Shown here: positions 24,131-37,800 of the stretch, piece after piece
Layout: the number at the start of each line of letters is the position of its first letter
Numbering within the stretch: the stretch's first letter is position 1
Source of the DNA: Paragonimus skrjabini miyazakii
Lineage: Eukaryota > Platyhelminthes > Trematoda > Plagiorchiida > Troglotrematidae
Direction: 5' to 3'
DNA length: 64,000 nucleotides
NCBI GenBank assembly: GCA_014338405.1
Contig: JTDE01000273.1
Location: forward strand, 208,338 to 272,337
Notes under the pieces: generated by a model
What the model saw: the letters and a program-made list of their open reading frames with translations, nothing else
Database searches by the model: none
Told to the model about the DNA's origin: nothing
Program-made: the position numbers and the translations under genes

Positions 24131-27100
24131 GAAAATTTAGTTGGAAAAGAAATCTGCGATTAATTGAAAGGCGTCTATTCATATCAACGTAATATTTGAA
24201 TAATTATGAGTAGTGTTATGTTTAGACAAAAACACTTTGTATATGCACTAGTTCCATGAAATCACAGGTGGTCGTTACTTTTCTTGATAGATATTTGCAC
24301 CATCAGTCGACTAGATTATATGCAATTTAAAATTGATTTTCTCAGTCAACTTACTCACAGCCTGGTTTTTCAGCCAGAGATTGCTGAACTCTGAATTAGT
24401 TGTTTACCATTTTCAACAACATTTTTATTTGAGAAATAGCGTGACTTTAGTGAACTCAATTGTTTCACACAATAATAAGCTTATCTACTGACGCTAACCA
24501 GTTATTTGTTGATTGACATACGTTTCGTGTTGTTCGCTACTCGCTTCCATTACTCGGCCACCCTGGTCAAGTTGGCGCCGCGCGTGTTTTTGAAGAAAAG
24601 ATTTGCTTTCCAATTGTCACCCGTGAGTAGTGAACAAATTAACACTGTAAAGATAGCGTGCAATCGGAAAGCAATTATCTCGCTTACTGCATGCTATATC
24701 TATGAAAACAGGTGAACGCAGACAGATTTGCATTGGCATAGAAATGCCGAATGGATGAGAAGAAGTGAACAAAATTTCTCAAAATGTCAACTCCAAGCTG
24801 GTTGTATATATCTCAACAAGAACGGGGATAGGCAAGCAATGAGTGGATTAGATTTCCTGGGTTCACAATCCTAAGCTATTTGGTCTAAAATTACTCAACA
24901 TTATTATAAGGGGTGCTACCATTGTTTGGTATTTCATTTGCACGCGCTACAGAAGTACGATGCCACAGTCAGTTGGACACTTGTCTATTTATTCAGAGCT
25001 CGTTTACAGTGCACCGTTTATCGGAAGATTTTTGCTTCAGACGCATATACAAAACTGACAGACCACAGAACAATTTAACGCCGATGAGTATGGCCGAGTA
25101 AATTACATTCAAAATTGTAAGCTCATGAAAAATTCAAAAGCAAATCATTATCGCACCCAAAGAAGCAACCGCCTAAGTCGTCTTGGACATGGTTCACTAG
25201 CTGAGCATCACTGATACGGTGCTGCAGTTGGTGCTCTTGTTTATCCGGAAAAATCAGACGTTCGTTACTTGCCAAATGCAAATTCGCCTGACGTGGGATT
25301 TAACTATCCACTTGTCGTTTAAATCATGCCTGCTTACATATCCGATGCGAATGCACCTGACGTAGAAGGATAACTGGTAATTAGTATTGATGTGTATGCC
25401 GCGAAACATATGAAAGCGATGGGGTTAAAACCACTTTTAGGCAAGAAAAATCTCTAGCTTCCAAAATTTAACTCCATCAGTTACATCTACAGCATAATTT
25501 GCCTCAGTGGACTGGGCATTTTGACTGTTACTATGACAGCCCTGATTTCACGTACAAAAATAAGAAAATAGACTGTTCACCGGCCAACATCCCCTCTTTT
25601 GAAAACGATGAAGAAAGATTCCTATGTCCAAATGAAAGCTTAGTTTGTTCTAAGCAAGATCAGGGAAAAACTCATGCGGTGTCGTGGAGAAAACTCTACT
25701 ATCCACGGTGTGACTAGATTTCAGAGGTTGACCGGTTCCTCATTCATCATTACGCGGCTGTTCTATCCGGGTTACGTTTTCACCAGTTTATTTATACAGA
25801 CCATTAATGTGTGTTGCGTCCAGTCTAACAACCTGATCAGAGATCTGGCAAAATAGTTAGGTACTTTGATTGTTATTTACCAGGTGCCATACAAAACCTC
25901 GTTCACCGACCTCGATGGACCTATCATTCATGGAGACATAATTAAGGTATCTGGAAGCGGCTGATCGTAGATTACGAGTAAATGTGAAGTAAGGAACCGA
26001 TTCTGATAAAGTTGAAATCGAGTAAGTTTCGTAAAGCCTGAACTACTATACAGACTTAGCGTATCCTGCTACTGTGGTCCTCACATACCATGGAATAAAA
26101 TACCATTTCTTCATGGTCATTCTTCAGATGAAACCACCCAATTATAAAGTTATCAATCTTCACCTACCAACTCTTTCATGTTTCTTAAAGACTGACGATA
26201 ATTTTGCATGAAGAACCTGGCACTAGCTGCCTTTTTCACTTCAGTTTAATTGCAATTACTCCCGATGGCTTAGGAAGCGGCTGATTTGAAGGTTTTGTTG
26301 AAGTTTCTGGAGCTACACAACTTTTTCGTTCACTGACTTGTGCTTATCCGTATTTATTGCGCTTATTATAGAAATACTGGGGTGGTTTTGCATGAACTAA
26401 TAAATAATACCCCACGTTGGCAGTCAGAACGTTCGAACTTTTAAAATTTTTTTTGAGAACAATTGCTTCCGTGAAATTGTTGTGTCTAATTTCCCCGATT
26501 GACGCAAAGACAAGAAAGCACATGCAAAGAACAGTCTCCTCCAACAAACTGTGAAACCGCAAAAGTGATCATTTTAACAACACAATACAAAAAATCTGTT
26601 ACCAATCACAAAGTTGCAAGTCAGTGTCAAAAAAGCTTAAATCCACCCTAATGTTTTTTCATTAGTTCGACCGAAGAGTTATAGAAAACAATCCAAGATG
26701 GCTACCGTTAAATAGTGGTTGTAGAATCACAATTTAAGGTTTAAAATTGAGAATATTTTTCAGATTTGGCATCCTCTAAATGCACACCTTTACACTGTAT
26801 ATATCTGTGAAAAGCCTTTGACTTTTGTTACATATTTGTTAGAACTTATTTACAGTCACGTGGTCTGTACCAATCTTCGACATGCTTACTCAGTCACATT
26901 TATTGTGAGACAACTTGCCTAAAAGTCAGACATATATCACTTGGAAACATTAGGTCAACCATACACTTTACAACGCTGAATAAAACCTGTACTACTACTG
27001 AGACCCAGTAATAGGGAAATTATTATCAAGAGTCATGTAGTGAAATGAATAGATTCGGATTTTTTAAAGTTAAAACTGAAAAGTTGTTTAGACCATGAAT

Positions 27101-27752
27101 AATATGAATAATATAATAATAATACTATAATATAAAAAAGCAAAAAGCAAAAACTGGGTGTTGTAACACGATGTGTTGCCTTACAGATAAAGCAATCTTG
27201 GCTTACGATTTTGTAAATTGCATTCATATTTCATTCAACCTACGACCCATCTCTGTTCGTTCCCTTTCCATTTTTTGCCTAGACTCATAAATCTGAAATA
27301 CGCATTCTCCTATTGTCATCACATTACCTGTAGTAGTTTCATGAACTTATTAAGACGTTACATCTTCAAAGTTGCTTAGCTTGTCTGAAACAGTTAGCAA
27401 TGATGTCGTCGATGAAAATCGTCAGCTTGTCTCGATTTAGGTAACTGGTGGTAGAATCTTGAGGGAAACATGGTTTAATCTAGCAGTACCGATTTGCTTT
27501 TTTATCAATCACACAATAAACGTGCACACAAATTGAACTCATCTCTGCGCGTGCATCTGATATATTTTGATATCATTGGGACTGGCCGGTTCACTCGTGG
27601 AGAGAATATTTTTCTGGAAATATCAGTGTAAAGCAGCTGTCCATCTTTGAATTGCTCCCACCTTGGTACTAAGTTATGTAAATCCCATGCAAGTTTTACT
27701 ATAAATTTTGTTCGTTTGGTTTTTCTTGTTTTTCTTTCCTCGTGTCGTTTAG
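24131..27752. other. No clear gene; AT-rich simple repeat
   Basis: A cysteine-bearing open block at 25499-25717 is the most protein-like frame but has no recognisable motif or clear splice sites. Positions 27096-27135 are an AAT-type simple repeat. A weak duplication pairs about 25260-25305 with about 25332-25378. Confidence 0.35.
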
Positions 27753-27815
27753 CTTTTAGGAACGCTGTTTCTTGGTACATTCACGTTGCATCTATTTGGT
27801 ACCTCAATGTGGCAG
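27753..27815 (+). CDS. Candidate 63-nt symmetric exon, hydrophobic
   Basis: A long pyrimidine tract (about 27715-27748) leads to GTTTAG. Then 63 nt stay open in phase 0 and end in CAG|GTAAAT. The 21 encoded residues (LLGTLFLGTFTLHLFGTS and on) are hydrophobic, like a membrane or signal segment. Length divisible by three and hydrophobic coding recall flatworm micro-exon genes, though those usually use shorter exons. Splice signals are good; gene membership is unknown. Confidence 0.4.
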
Positions 27816-29088
27816 GTAAATGCTATCGGCAAAACAGTTTATTGTCGAAGACATTTGGCTTGGTTGATAAAGTTCTAGTAAACTGGACGGTAATAAAACT
27901 TTAGTAACCATAGAAGAGATGCTTATTATCGTTAGGTAAAAACAAATTTAAATGTAATATGTTATTTGGAAGTAATTTAAAATTTACCATGCACTACTTA
28001 TAATTCATATGGTAAAGATTGCTACAAGTAAAATCCAACTGGGCAAAATTGTGATCTAACACAAGTTTAGGGTCCATCTGTAGGAAGTATACGTGGTATC
28101 AGCGTGTATCAACAATTCAGTGAGGTGGCTTTAACTGAGACGAAACTGGTAGCTACCTCTGATGTTGTCCAAATCCCTTCTTCATGAAAACCATCTGGAC
28201 GATAACGTTTTACAATCTGGGGTTTATTCAACGTCCGCCTCATGCCCATTTGCTTGTTCGCCTGATGGCTCAAAGCAGCCGTTCACGAACTGCGAGATAA
28301 TATCCGCCCGCCAAAGTCAGTCGAGCACTTCTGTCTGAACGGTGAGTTGACTGAGTGACAACGTCAGGAGTCGTTCATTGACGTACAAAATGTCGAACGA
28401 CAAACAGGGGTGACAAAATGTCCCCTAGTTACTGTGGTTAAATCTTGGTTCTGAACTTTTCAAAATTTAAGGCCGTCGTGCGCCACGACAGGAAAGCCGA
28501 TATCATACTGTCGTAATGCTAAAGATATTGCACGTATTGGGGATAAAGTAAAGACCGGCCATCTTGGAAAAAATGATGTGCATGATGATTAAGCAGAATA
28601 AAAAGCACCCCGAAGACCCCTTTCTCTTAAACATTGAAAGACAAATTTTCATGTACACACCAACATTCTAACAACAGCAGAAAAAGCCCTGTGTTTGGCA
28701 CACAGAACCTGGCTGTTTCGACCATTCACAGACTGCGATCTACTTAGGATAATTCTGCCAAGAAACCTGCAAAGTATTTATTCGCTTAGTAGTTTCCTGA
28801 TATACCTCATGATTAAACGCGAGCAACGGTAATTTCAGCCAACCAGTGGTGTGCTAAAAGGTGCCCTTTGTGACGTGCTCTAATTTACTTCTCGGTTTGT
28901 TTTGCTAAAATTTTAACTGAATTACCAAAAGAATAATGACCATTAGCTGGTTTTTAATATGTTTTCTATTGAATCGGCAGAACTCCGCTGATCAATAATC
29001 GGGAGAAGGGTTGTTTCTTAGTTAAACATTGCTCCTATTTCGTCACTGATATAACACTTAGATTAACTAATCTGCAACCCCTACTGGA
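27816..29088. other. No recognisable gene
   Basis: Short frames only; somewhat higher GC at 28200-28420 with no motif seen. Confidence 0.4.
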
Positions 29089-29286
29089 AAAAAAGCACTA
29101 TATTCGAGTCTTATTTGCAAGTGAATGTCACTGAACATTTAAGTATGACAGCCCGGTTGCGCCATAGGAGAAATCAGTGGCGCAGTTTTCAACAAGGTTG
29201 TCTTATTAGAAAGTGACAAGGAGTTCGATGCTTGGTAGAGGCGCGAATAATGCGTGAACCGTGATAAAACGATGTTCAATTTCTGC
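29089..29286. mobile_element. Decayed inverted HHR/tRNA pair
   Basis: Positions 29089-29115 match the minus-strand 3' half of the hammerhead (AAAGCACTA, ATTCGAGT). From 29172 a plus-strand arm follows: CAGTGGCGCAGTTTTCAAC as box A region, AAGGTTGTCTTATTAG, then a damaged box B, ending in GATGTTCAATTT. The plus-arm ribozyme is deleted. Order is minus then plus, as in the 57-kb element. Confidence 0.55.
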
Positions 29287-30892
29287 CTTTCTTTTTAGGA
29301 GGTACTAGCTAAGAAGTCAATTTTAATAACTAGAAAGTTGAGCGTCGTACATTTTAAAATGCTACACGTGTTCAATCGATTTAGACTAATATTCAGAAAG
29401 TGAAAGACAAATTAATCGAAGTACTGTCAGCCAATACTTCGAACTAACTATGAGTTAAACGTGTAAGTGGTTAGTCATCAATACCCATGTAGTTTGTTTA
29501 TAATAACCGCCCTAAATGTTGATCGTTTAGTTCAATGATGACTTTTTTCGACTGCCCCTCTTTTATATTCCACACCTCATTTAACTAAATACTCCCGGAA
29601 TGATTTGTGGTAGCTTCATATTGTTAGCAATCTACTCTTTTGATTTATCTGCTTAAAATTTATTTGCAGCTTATTATTGGTCAGCCCGTTAAATACAATC
29701 AATCGGCATGATTGATCCTGATTGATCCTGAGTTATCAGACGCATCTTGTATGTTGGATAGTTTCTCAGCTCACCCCGAATGACTGTGTTAACGCACAAA
29801 GAAGTTGGACCAAAAAATCACATGGGCATTAGTAAGTTGCGGACAAGGCATTGTGAGTAAAATGGCTGCTGTATGCAACGGAAGGCTAAATATCGTTGAC
29901 GTAAACCATTCGTCATGATTCATTTATACAGCCAAGTTTTTTGGCTACACTGGCATAATTATTTCATTCATTGTAATTAAGTTCAAAGTATGGAAGTGAA
30001 AGGTAGGATCGGGATTGTCGTGCGTAACAAATCATAAAGGATAAGTGACCACATGTACTTTTGAAAACTCACACCTTCAGGAAGCAACGGTAATTATGTG
30101 TATGATGCAAATCATCTTGAACAGCAATGAGTGCACGAGTTTTACTGAATGCTTTGGTAGTTTTACACAGTAACGCACCGTTATAATAAACGATGTGGGG
30201 TCAGAAATAGGTTTTATAACGTTCATTGCATTGTAATGAAATTTATTGAAATTCTAACCCCATTTCCAACAGCTTTTATACATAATCATTCGATCTGATA
30301 TATGTATTGTGATTTCTTTCGTTACATGATTAACAGAAAACCGCTTGAAAAATCCTCTGATCCAATACATAACCAGGTTTAGTGAACGTTTGCCCTGGCA
30401 ACTTCAACGCGACCAGTGATATTTATCTGTCTTGAAGTGTGTGATTTGAATTCTGCTCCTGTTTTACAAAAACCAATAAACCACTACAGCATCTTTTTGA
30501 AGAATCCGGCAAGTTAGGCACATACCTCGAAGTGAGTATCCTCTTTATGGTTCAGTAGTAACGCAAGTTTCAGAGGTGCCGATATCAGAAGGTAGTTATT
30601 GTACTGTGTATTATCAACGGCTTATTCACTACTAGGGTTTGAATCGACATCCACTTACTCAATTACATTAATATCTGTTTCTCTTTACACCTGTCAGCTT
30701 TTCCTCGGCCGGCGATATCATCGCCCAGTTTAGTCTCTACAAAGTAATCACAAAATCAAGAAACGCTCGCTTTCTTAATCTAGCCTGTTTTGACCAGACA
30801 TGCGTTGGTGGCATGCGATTTGCTGTGTCACCAAGTACCATCCATTCCAAGAAAGGAGATAGAATTTGATAACGCCTAATTACCTTTTTATA
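29287..30892. other. No recognisable gene
   Basis: Contains a small tandem duplication of ATTGATCCTG (29711-29730). Otherwise nothing identified. Confidence 0.4.
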
Positions 30893-30995
30893 TATTCAAC
30901 CTGAACATCACTCACATTTGACAGCGGCTTTTATGTAACGACAAACTTTTCAGCCAACAGCTTTCGAACATAGACACAAGGTTAGAGTTTTGTTC
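30893..30995 (-). mobile_element. HHR/tRNA repeat tail, decayed
   Basis: TTCAACCTGAACATCACTCAC and the following bases align with the minus-strand tail and ribozyme 3' half (CTTTCGAACATAGACACAAGG). No promoter region remains. Confidence 0.55.
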
Positions 30996-33900
30996 ACGTT
31001 AAATACCGTCAGTCGAGCATATTTCTCCCACGACCAAGAGTTCACTTTCGATCACACTTTCCTGAGAAAAATCTACCGATCACCACACCAATGGTCATAC
31101 ATTAAGCAAGGATAAATTGTAAAATCACTTTCGCTTCTATGTAATGGTCATTATAATGAAACTAAAGTTAGGTGTTCATTATATTGGACATTCTAACTAA
31201 AAGGATCGACTAAGAATTGGATATTTTCTTCAACATCGCTGTCTCGTTTTGTTATAACAATGTTCGGGTTGCAAAGTTGCTCTACTTTATATCTGGTCAC
31301 CTACCTGATTATACGTAACTGGTGCCATAAACGGATCGGAAGGTTTGTAAGAGACAAGCAGGTCAATCAGGTGGAACTTATCGAAGTCAACAGTGCTTGA
31401 TCTAAGGAATTAAAATGTCTTGTTTCGTAGGAGAGGATAAACTATAACGTTACAACAAAATCGCGGGGTTGGAATCCATAAATTGTGGCTTATACTTTTA
31501 CCCAATAAATTTTATGTTACAGACCTTACTATCGTTAATCCATTGATCTAAACGAAAGCAAGGCTGCTTGCACGTAGGTTCTAACTTTAGCGGTAAACCT
31601 CACAGGTTTGCTCTCTGAACGTACAACAATGTCTTTAGGAATTTGTAAAGTGATGTTTACAAGCGTGAAGTAAATTTTTAATGAGCAGAACGGAATCAAC
31701 TGATAAAATTTTACGAAAGAAACTATTCAAACTAATACGTCAAGGTTATTTAGCAAAATCCAGTTTAACAGAATTTACCACATTCCATTACCTTTTACTG
31801 GCTCACGTGCTCCGTCAAAAATAGAAAATAACTTATCGTTATCAGCTTCGATTAAACTCATTGGCCACAAGTAACAAATGTTAGAGTCGAATCCATGACC
31901 ACTGAACTACAAACCGGTCTTTCATTGGAATAAGAGTATTACTTAGATAGTAGCGTCAAATTCCGGTCAGTTGTAATATTATTTTTAATCCTGCCATGTT
32001 TGTGGACCTTCTTCCTTAGTATTCATGATGTAGCGTAGATTTTATTGTTAACATTCGTCCGCTTGTAAATATATTGGACTACTTCGTTTTACCAAACTGC
32101 ATTCTGCAGGTTTCAGACGTGACCGAACCCTGCTGAGACCCTCGTTTTCTAGGCAATGTACTCCTCAAATGGACACTGCTGGTTTAATCCATAAGAGAGC
32201 AGTATGATACAACCAGTACAACTTGTTTGCTGGAGCTATCAGAAGCGTATTCTGGTATTTTTGACTCACTGTGTTTGTGAATTCAGATTTTAAGGCCTAC
32301 TAGGTGTTCGACAGTTTTGAATCAAAATGTCCGCCTATCTAATCTGGTTGCCACCCAGAGTTAACAAACCCACGCTTTTGCCAGAATTAGATTCAAACAA
32401 ATTATACTACGTTACGGAAACACAGCATCAAGTTGCGGTGATAATGTTATCATCAGTGTAACAGGATGACTTCATTTCAAGCGAGCCAACCAAAGCCTTT
32501 ATGAAGGTCACTATATCTGGAGTGTGTAGGATAACTTACGTGGTCTTAGAGTGAACGAAATTCTGGTCCTCAATATTTTTACCCCTTGAGTACATACATG
32601 CGTACACACAAATAAGCCTTCATATCTAGGTGACTTCCGCAAAAATACACCCTTGCTAATACGGACAGCCTGTACAGTAGCTATCTTTGCGATGAACTCA
32701 TGGAATGCATAGATTAATAATGATTTACCTAATTAACTTTGTTGTTGTTAAACGGGATGTATACTTAATGGGGAGTCAGAGGACTTTTATTTCAACTCGC
32801 GGGCACATGGTTGTATACAACAACCGGTAGTCTCCAAGGATAACAAAAAGCTTAATCAATGTCAAACTTCATGTTTGTTTTCCCAACACTATAAATAGTT
32901 TGCTGCTGCTTTGATACGCTCGAAGGTCGGTTGAAAGATAATGGCGCTAAGCGTGAGGTACAATTGGTAAATTAACTGCAAACCCACCAGTTATTTTCAT
33001 TATCTTCATTCATCTATAATTTGTATGCCTTCTTTTTGTGTAGAACAATGTGAAAGTCGTGAACAAAGTCGTTCGGGTGATTTGATGACCAAATACTAAT
33101 TGAATCAACAGTAATTATAAAAGTCTTGACAACAGTTAACTAATCATCAGGTTATCCTTCTGCTATTGGCGTTCAGGCTGCTCAGCAAAATTGTGAGACG
33201 TCCTACATCCTTTGGGTGACGTGCATTGTGTACTCAACAGTGGGTTTACTTTTATGCTGTGGATTGGATGGATCAAATTCACTGATTAGTCGACACCCAT
33301 GAACAATGACTTCAATCATGTCACCTACAGGATGCAGCCCTCAAGGCGAAAAGATGTGAAGGTAGTGGCTTATACGCGCGTGCGAGAGAGGGAATGGTAG
33401 GCATATGAAAGACCAAATCGTGTCTGGACAAAATAGCAGCCAATCGTTCAACTACAAATACATTATTATGTACTTTTCAGCTAAAACTTCAAGTGCCTGT
33501 AATACGCATTGCTGCAACTACTCAGCAGTATTTCATAACTAAAGGACTGAAAATGGATCAGCGCACTCCCATTCACCAAAAACATATATCAAATAAATCG
33601 AATTGAGTGGGATAATAATTTGATCGAGATTTTGGCTGAAGTAACGTTACCTACGGTAGTAGAAAGAGTTTTGCTTTGCTTGGTCCAGACGGCAATTCAA
33701 TTTACTGGCGCAGCCAATTGATGGAGTGGAAAGGTTTCATCTTCAAAATTATCACAGTGGCACGTTCGTGGTTTCGGAGGGTTCCTACTCCAATGAAACA
33801 CAATAAAACTGAACGGGATGCACACATCAACACTTTACACTAGCGCGGCTGGGTACATTTCCTCTTTACTGTTTTTCAAATGCGCAGCGAAAACTTTGCC

Positions 33901-34609
33901 TTCTTGCTAAATTTAATGGAAAGTAAGTCTCCGAAGCATGTACTACATTTCTCTAGAGTGTGGTTTTGTTTGTAACTGTTGAATACTTAGATAAACCAGT
34001 AAAATTCCTGCCCCGAATCTCACACTGAACTGTCCGGGTCATCACCACGAGCCATTAAATGAAAAATGGACGAAGTTCTTACCAAAAGTAGAAGCTGTAA
34101 GATTTGTTGTATCTGTTATGATGTAATGTTTATACTGAAATTGTGTTTCTCCCATTAAGCAGCATGCGAGAAAGATGCAATTCACTTATGAGAAAAAAGG
34201 AAAGTATATGCTCAATTATTTTCATTAAAACGTTAATCAGAACACCTCTTTTTGTTGAATTTACGCATAATTCGCAGATCAGTTACTGCCTGTTCATTTT
34301 CGCACTAATTCTAGACCGCTCAGATCAAACGTTGTGCTTAGAATTCTTATCTGTGTCAAAAATGAACTTAGTCACTTGATACTTGGCCAGGGTTATACCA
34401 GAGTTTGGTGGCCCTATATTTTGTGTAAACGAGCTGTAATAAACTCGCAAATTTCCTCCAGAATACCTTAATAAGTAATACTTATCATAAACAGAAGCCG
34501 GTTTTAGATGCGTACAGATACGAACAATGAGACTAGGCAATCACAATCAGGAATACATTTACCAGTGAATATCGCATTGAAACGTGCCCACAACAAAATA
34601 ATCATTAAA
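30996..34609. other. No recognisable gene
   Basis: No coding block, RNA gene or repeat that I can support. The frame at 34143-34379 is AT-rich and lacks motifs. Confidence 0.4.
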
Positions 34610-34865
34610 CAAATTGAATATCACTCAAATCTGATCGCATCTGCCGCATTATCATAGAATTTTCAGTCAATCACTTTTGAAAAGAAGTAGTAGACTGGAG
34701 TTTCCTTCTTATTAGGGCTCACCTTACAACGACCGAGACCAAAACTCCGGTCACGTTTTCAAGAGGCAATCATGTCCACCACTGCGTCAATCGACTCATA
34801 TTAAGCACAACTAACTCGTCATATGTGGGCACTCGACCGCATCCGCCACATTCTCAAAGCAATCG
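34610..34865 (-). mobile_element. Decayed full-length HHR/tRNA repeat
   Basis: A minus-strand copy that aligns throughout: tail (GAATATCACTCAAATCTGATCGC), ribozyme relic at 34682-34721, box B relic near 34750, GAGGCAATCATGTCCACCACTGCG as the box A region, and the head to CGCCACATTCTC. Substitutions in the core make cleavage unlikely. Confidence 0.65.
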
Positions 34866-37800
34866 GAAAACGTGAGCACTATTCACAATTCTCTGCTACC
34901 TGCTAGTAGTATTCTTTGTTGGGCTCAAGCTTACCACTAGGTGGTCTTCACCCCTGGTAAGAAAGTGAACAAATATTGGATGTATAAATCTTCTTGCAAC
35001 TGCAGAAACATTTACATCAGTCGAATCAAGGAAATGCTTGTAACTAGGACGATGAGACAAATCATACAAAGGCTGAGAAATGCGCTGGTGTATCAGTTGG
35101 CGAGTGAGATTGAGTGGGCTCGCATTCGCATATCATCTTTAGTAATGCGAATACCGACCGCAGGCCACACCGTCAGTATTAGGTAATTGTTTACGGCACT
35201 GAAGATTTGCTACAACCCACAATTTTCCTATTTATCAGGAGTCGGCGACCAAGTCGATGAATTCATTGGATTGTTTGTGAGCAACATTCAGGGTTCAGTT
35301 ATATGATTACGTCCCACTTAAGAACTAAAGATTTGTCTTCCTGGTAGTCATGAGTTCATGACTAACGTGAATTTGTCCTGTAAATCTACATAGCAGTTTG
35401 CGTCTTTGAAATAACCTACTTAGATTAACTAAATTTAAATTGTATAGTTGAGATTAAAAAAAGGAGTCAGGAAAGTGTTGCAGCGGAAGCTTTCAAACAA
35501 CTACATTATAGACGAGGGCTTCCTCTATTAACTTTGATAATGCACTTGGAATGAAGTCCCTTTTATCCCTTCTGATATTCCACTGCGAATATTACAGCCT
35601 TATGTTCGGCGAAATAAAGCTTCAGGTGTATAGGCTACATAGTTTCTATGTAATAACCTCACAATCGTTCACATCAGGTTATCATCAATGAGCATACTCA
35701 TTTGTCAACAGTATGCTGATGAGTGATAATTCGAACGAATAACAGACATTTTGTGATTGAAATGAATGCTGGTTTGCTTAATGGCTTATTACCAATCAAA
35801 CTTCCAGCAGTTCCGTTTAGTTTCCGTTTATGGCTATAGTTGCGTATCAGATAAAAATCTCAACCTCGCAAGCTTTTTAACTCATGGATAGAAAGCCAAC
35901 TGAATGTTATTGGTTACTGCAACCCTACACAAATTATCTATGTGCTTTTCTAACTCATGTGCACGGAGGTTCACAGAAATGCACCCATCCTAAATGATAG
36001 TGACCTCTGTTCTGTCAAAAAAAGAACGTCAAATGGCATGGATATGCGAACAACCTGTCAGTCCGTAATACAAGGATTAATTTCGGGTCGGTCTGTTGTA
36101 CATAGATGGATATCTGGTATGGTCTGTCTACATGACGGTGCTTCCCTAAATTGATGTAATTACCGTGATTGAAGTTGACTAATCAAACAATTGTAATGAC
36201 AATCATATTGACAGATGCCCTAAAAGTATGCTGCTGTACATATAAATTCAAACGGTTTTTTGTTGAAATAATACTTCTGAATAGATTAAATAATGCTCTT
36301 CAGAATTGATCCTGAGTAAAAGAGCAATAAACACAAAAATGCAGTTACATTTACCAATCGTTTGCCAATCCACTCCAAACCGAAATACATGATTCGAATC
36401 GCTCTACTGATAGCGATCATCTACAGTGTACAACCTGGTCCCAATCAAGAGAGAAACTCCGAGTAACGCGTTTGTAAGGTGAGCGTGGAGTGATAAGTAT
36501 GTCGTTGATCTCATACAGAGAGTTGCCGTACGTGCACCTTCGATCACAATCATTTGCGGGAAATACTTAGGTTGAATTCTAAAATCAATGGGAGCCTGAA
36601 AAATTACTTTGATCACCCCAACTGTTAACCTACAATTAACAACCTCTGTTAAAAATTATATCGAATTTCACTTGACCTGCCGGAAAGTGGTTTCGGAACT
36701 TGAGGATTATTTGAAAATTTTGTCTGTCGTTAACACTGTTGATGAGTTTAACAGGAGTAAAACTAGAGGCGATGAAACCACTAAAACATGGGCAACCAGA
36801 TTCGATCGAATAGGTAGTCCGAACCTGTCTGTGAAATTCTAGATAAAAGATTGGTACCACCTCTTTTTATAAGACAATCAAGCAACCCTACTGTCAACCA
36901 GAAAGTACACTTCTTGTCAGCCTGTTCGAACTATTACATATACGGTGTAATCAGCTCACGTTATTTCTTGCATGATGACATAAGTCAGGGTGATGTTTTG
37001 CTCTGTCTTTAAGGGCCGGAATTTATTTGCGCTGTTTCGAAAGGTTGTTGCTACCCTACCTTTCGAGTTAGTCGTCTTTGGCTGGTTTTATCATGTGGAT
37101 ATTACAGAAATGGTAATCGAACTAGGAAGTTTACCATCAGCATTGTTGACTGTTATTCTGTTGGATTAACTGATGGTTGAAACATCATATATTTTTTGGT
37201 TAGAAAAACTGTTGTAGTCCGAGATGTCTTGATATTTACACTGCGCTAACTAACAAGATACGGACGATTACACACAAAACAAACCCTGTTTACCCCTGGG
37301 GTTGCTTGACATCTAGCACATTCATCAGAACCTACCCGTTTCCGTAGGTAATAAGAACAACGTTTGTTTAAAGGAAAAATACTGTATTACAGAGTTTGAG
37401 CGGGATTTTTTGTGTTGTTACGTAATTTGTGATCCTGTATTAATGAATCTCTTAGGCATGTAGCTCTCTGCTTTCGCAACGTTAAATAATTATTGTAAAA
37501 TCTCCCTCCTTAGGGTTACTTTGTCATCTGTTAAATATACGATATGTACACGACGTTAATTCAACAGATATTTTCCCACCTGAGTTCACCAAATTACGTC
37601 CGGACTTTGCGATTAGTAATGCTTTAGTAAATTTGCTTCGTCTTTTGCATTGTCTATCGGAGAAAGAATGGGTGGCTGAAGTGCATTTAGTCATTATCAG
37701 GTTCTGACATGCTCAGACTACTTTAAGTTGTAGGTCAGTGTGTAGTGGTTGTAAAAGTCGTAATTTTGTCTAGACTTTGTGGATTATTTCTACAACTGCA

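Noticed and set aside
25260..25378. Weak tandem duplication (CGCCTGACGTGG / CACCTGACGTAG)
   Set aside because: Similarity is roughly 60-65% over about 45 bp and could be chance.
31870..31915. tRNA-like box A and box B on the minus strand
   Set aside because: The boxes are only about 12 bp apart and no cloverleaf can be drawn. At most it is a decayed SINE piece.
35715..35745. CTGATGAG followed by GAACGAA, resembling a hammerhead core
   Set aside because: GAAA is missing, stem II does not pair, and there is no cleavage triplet with a partner for stem I.
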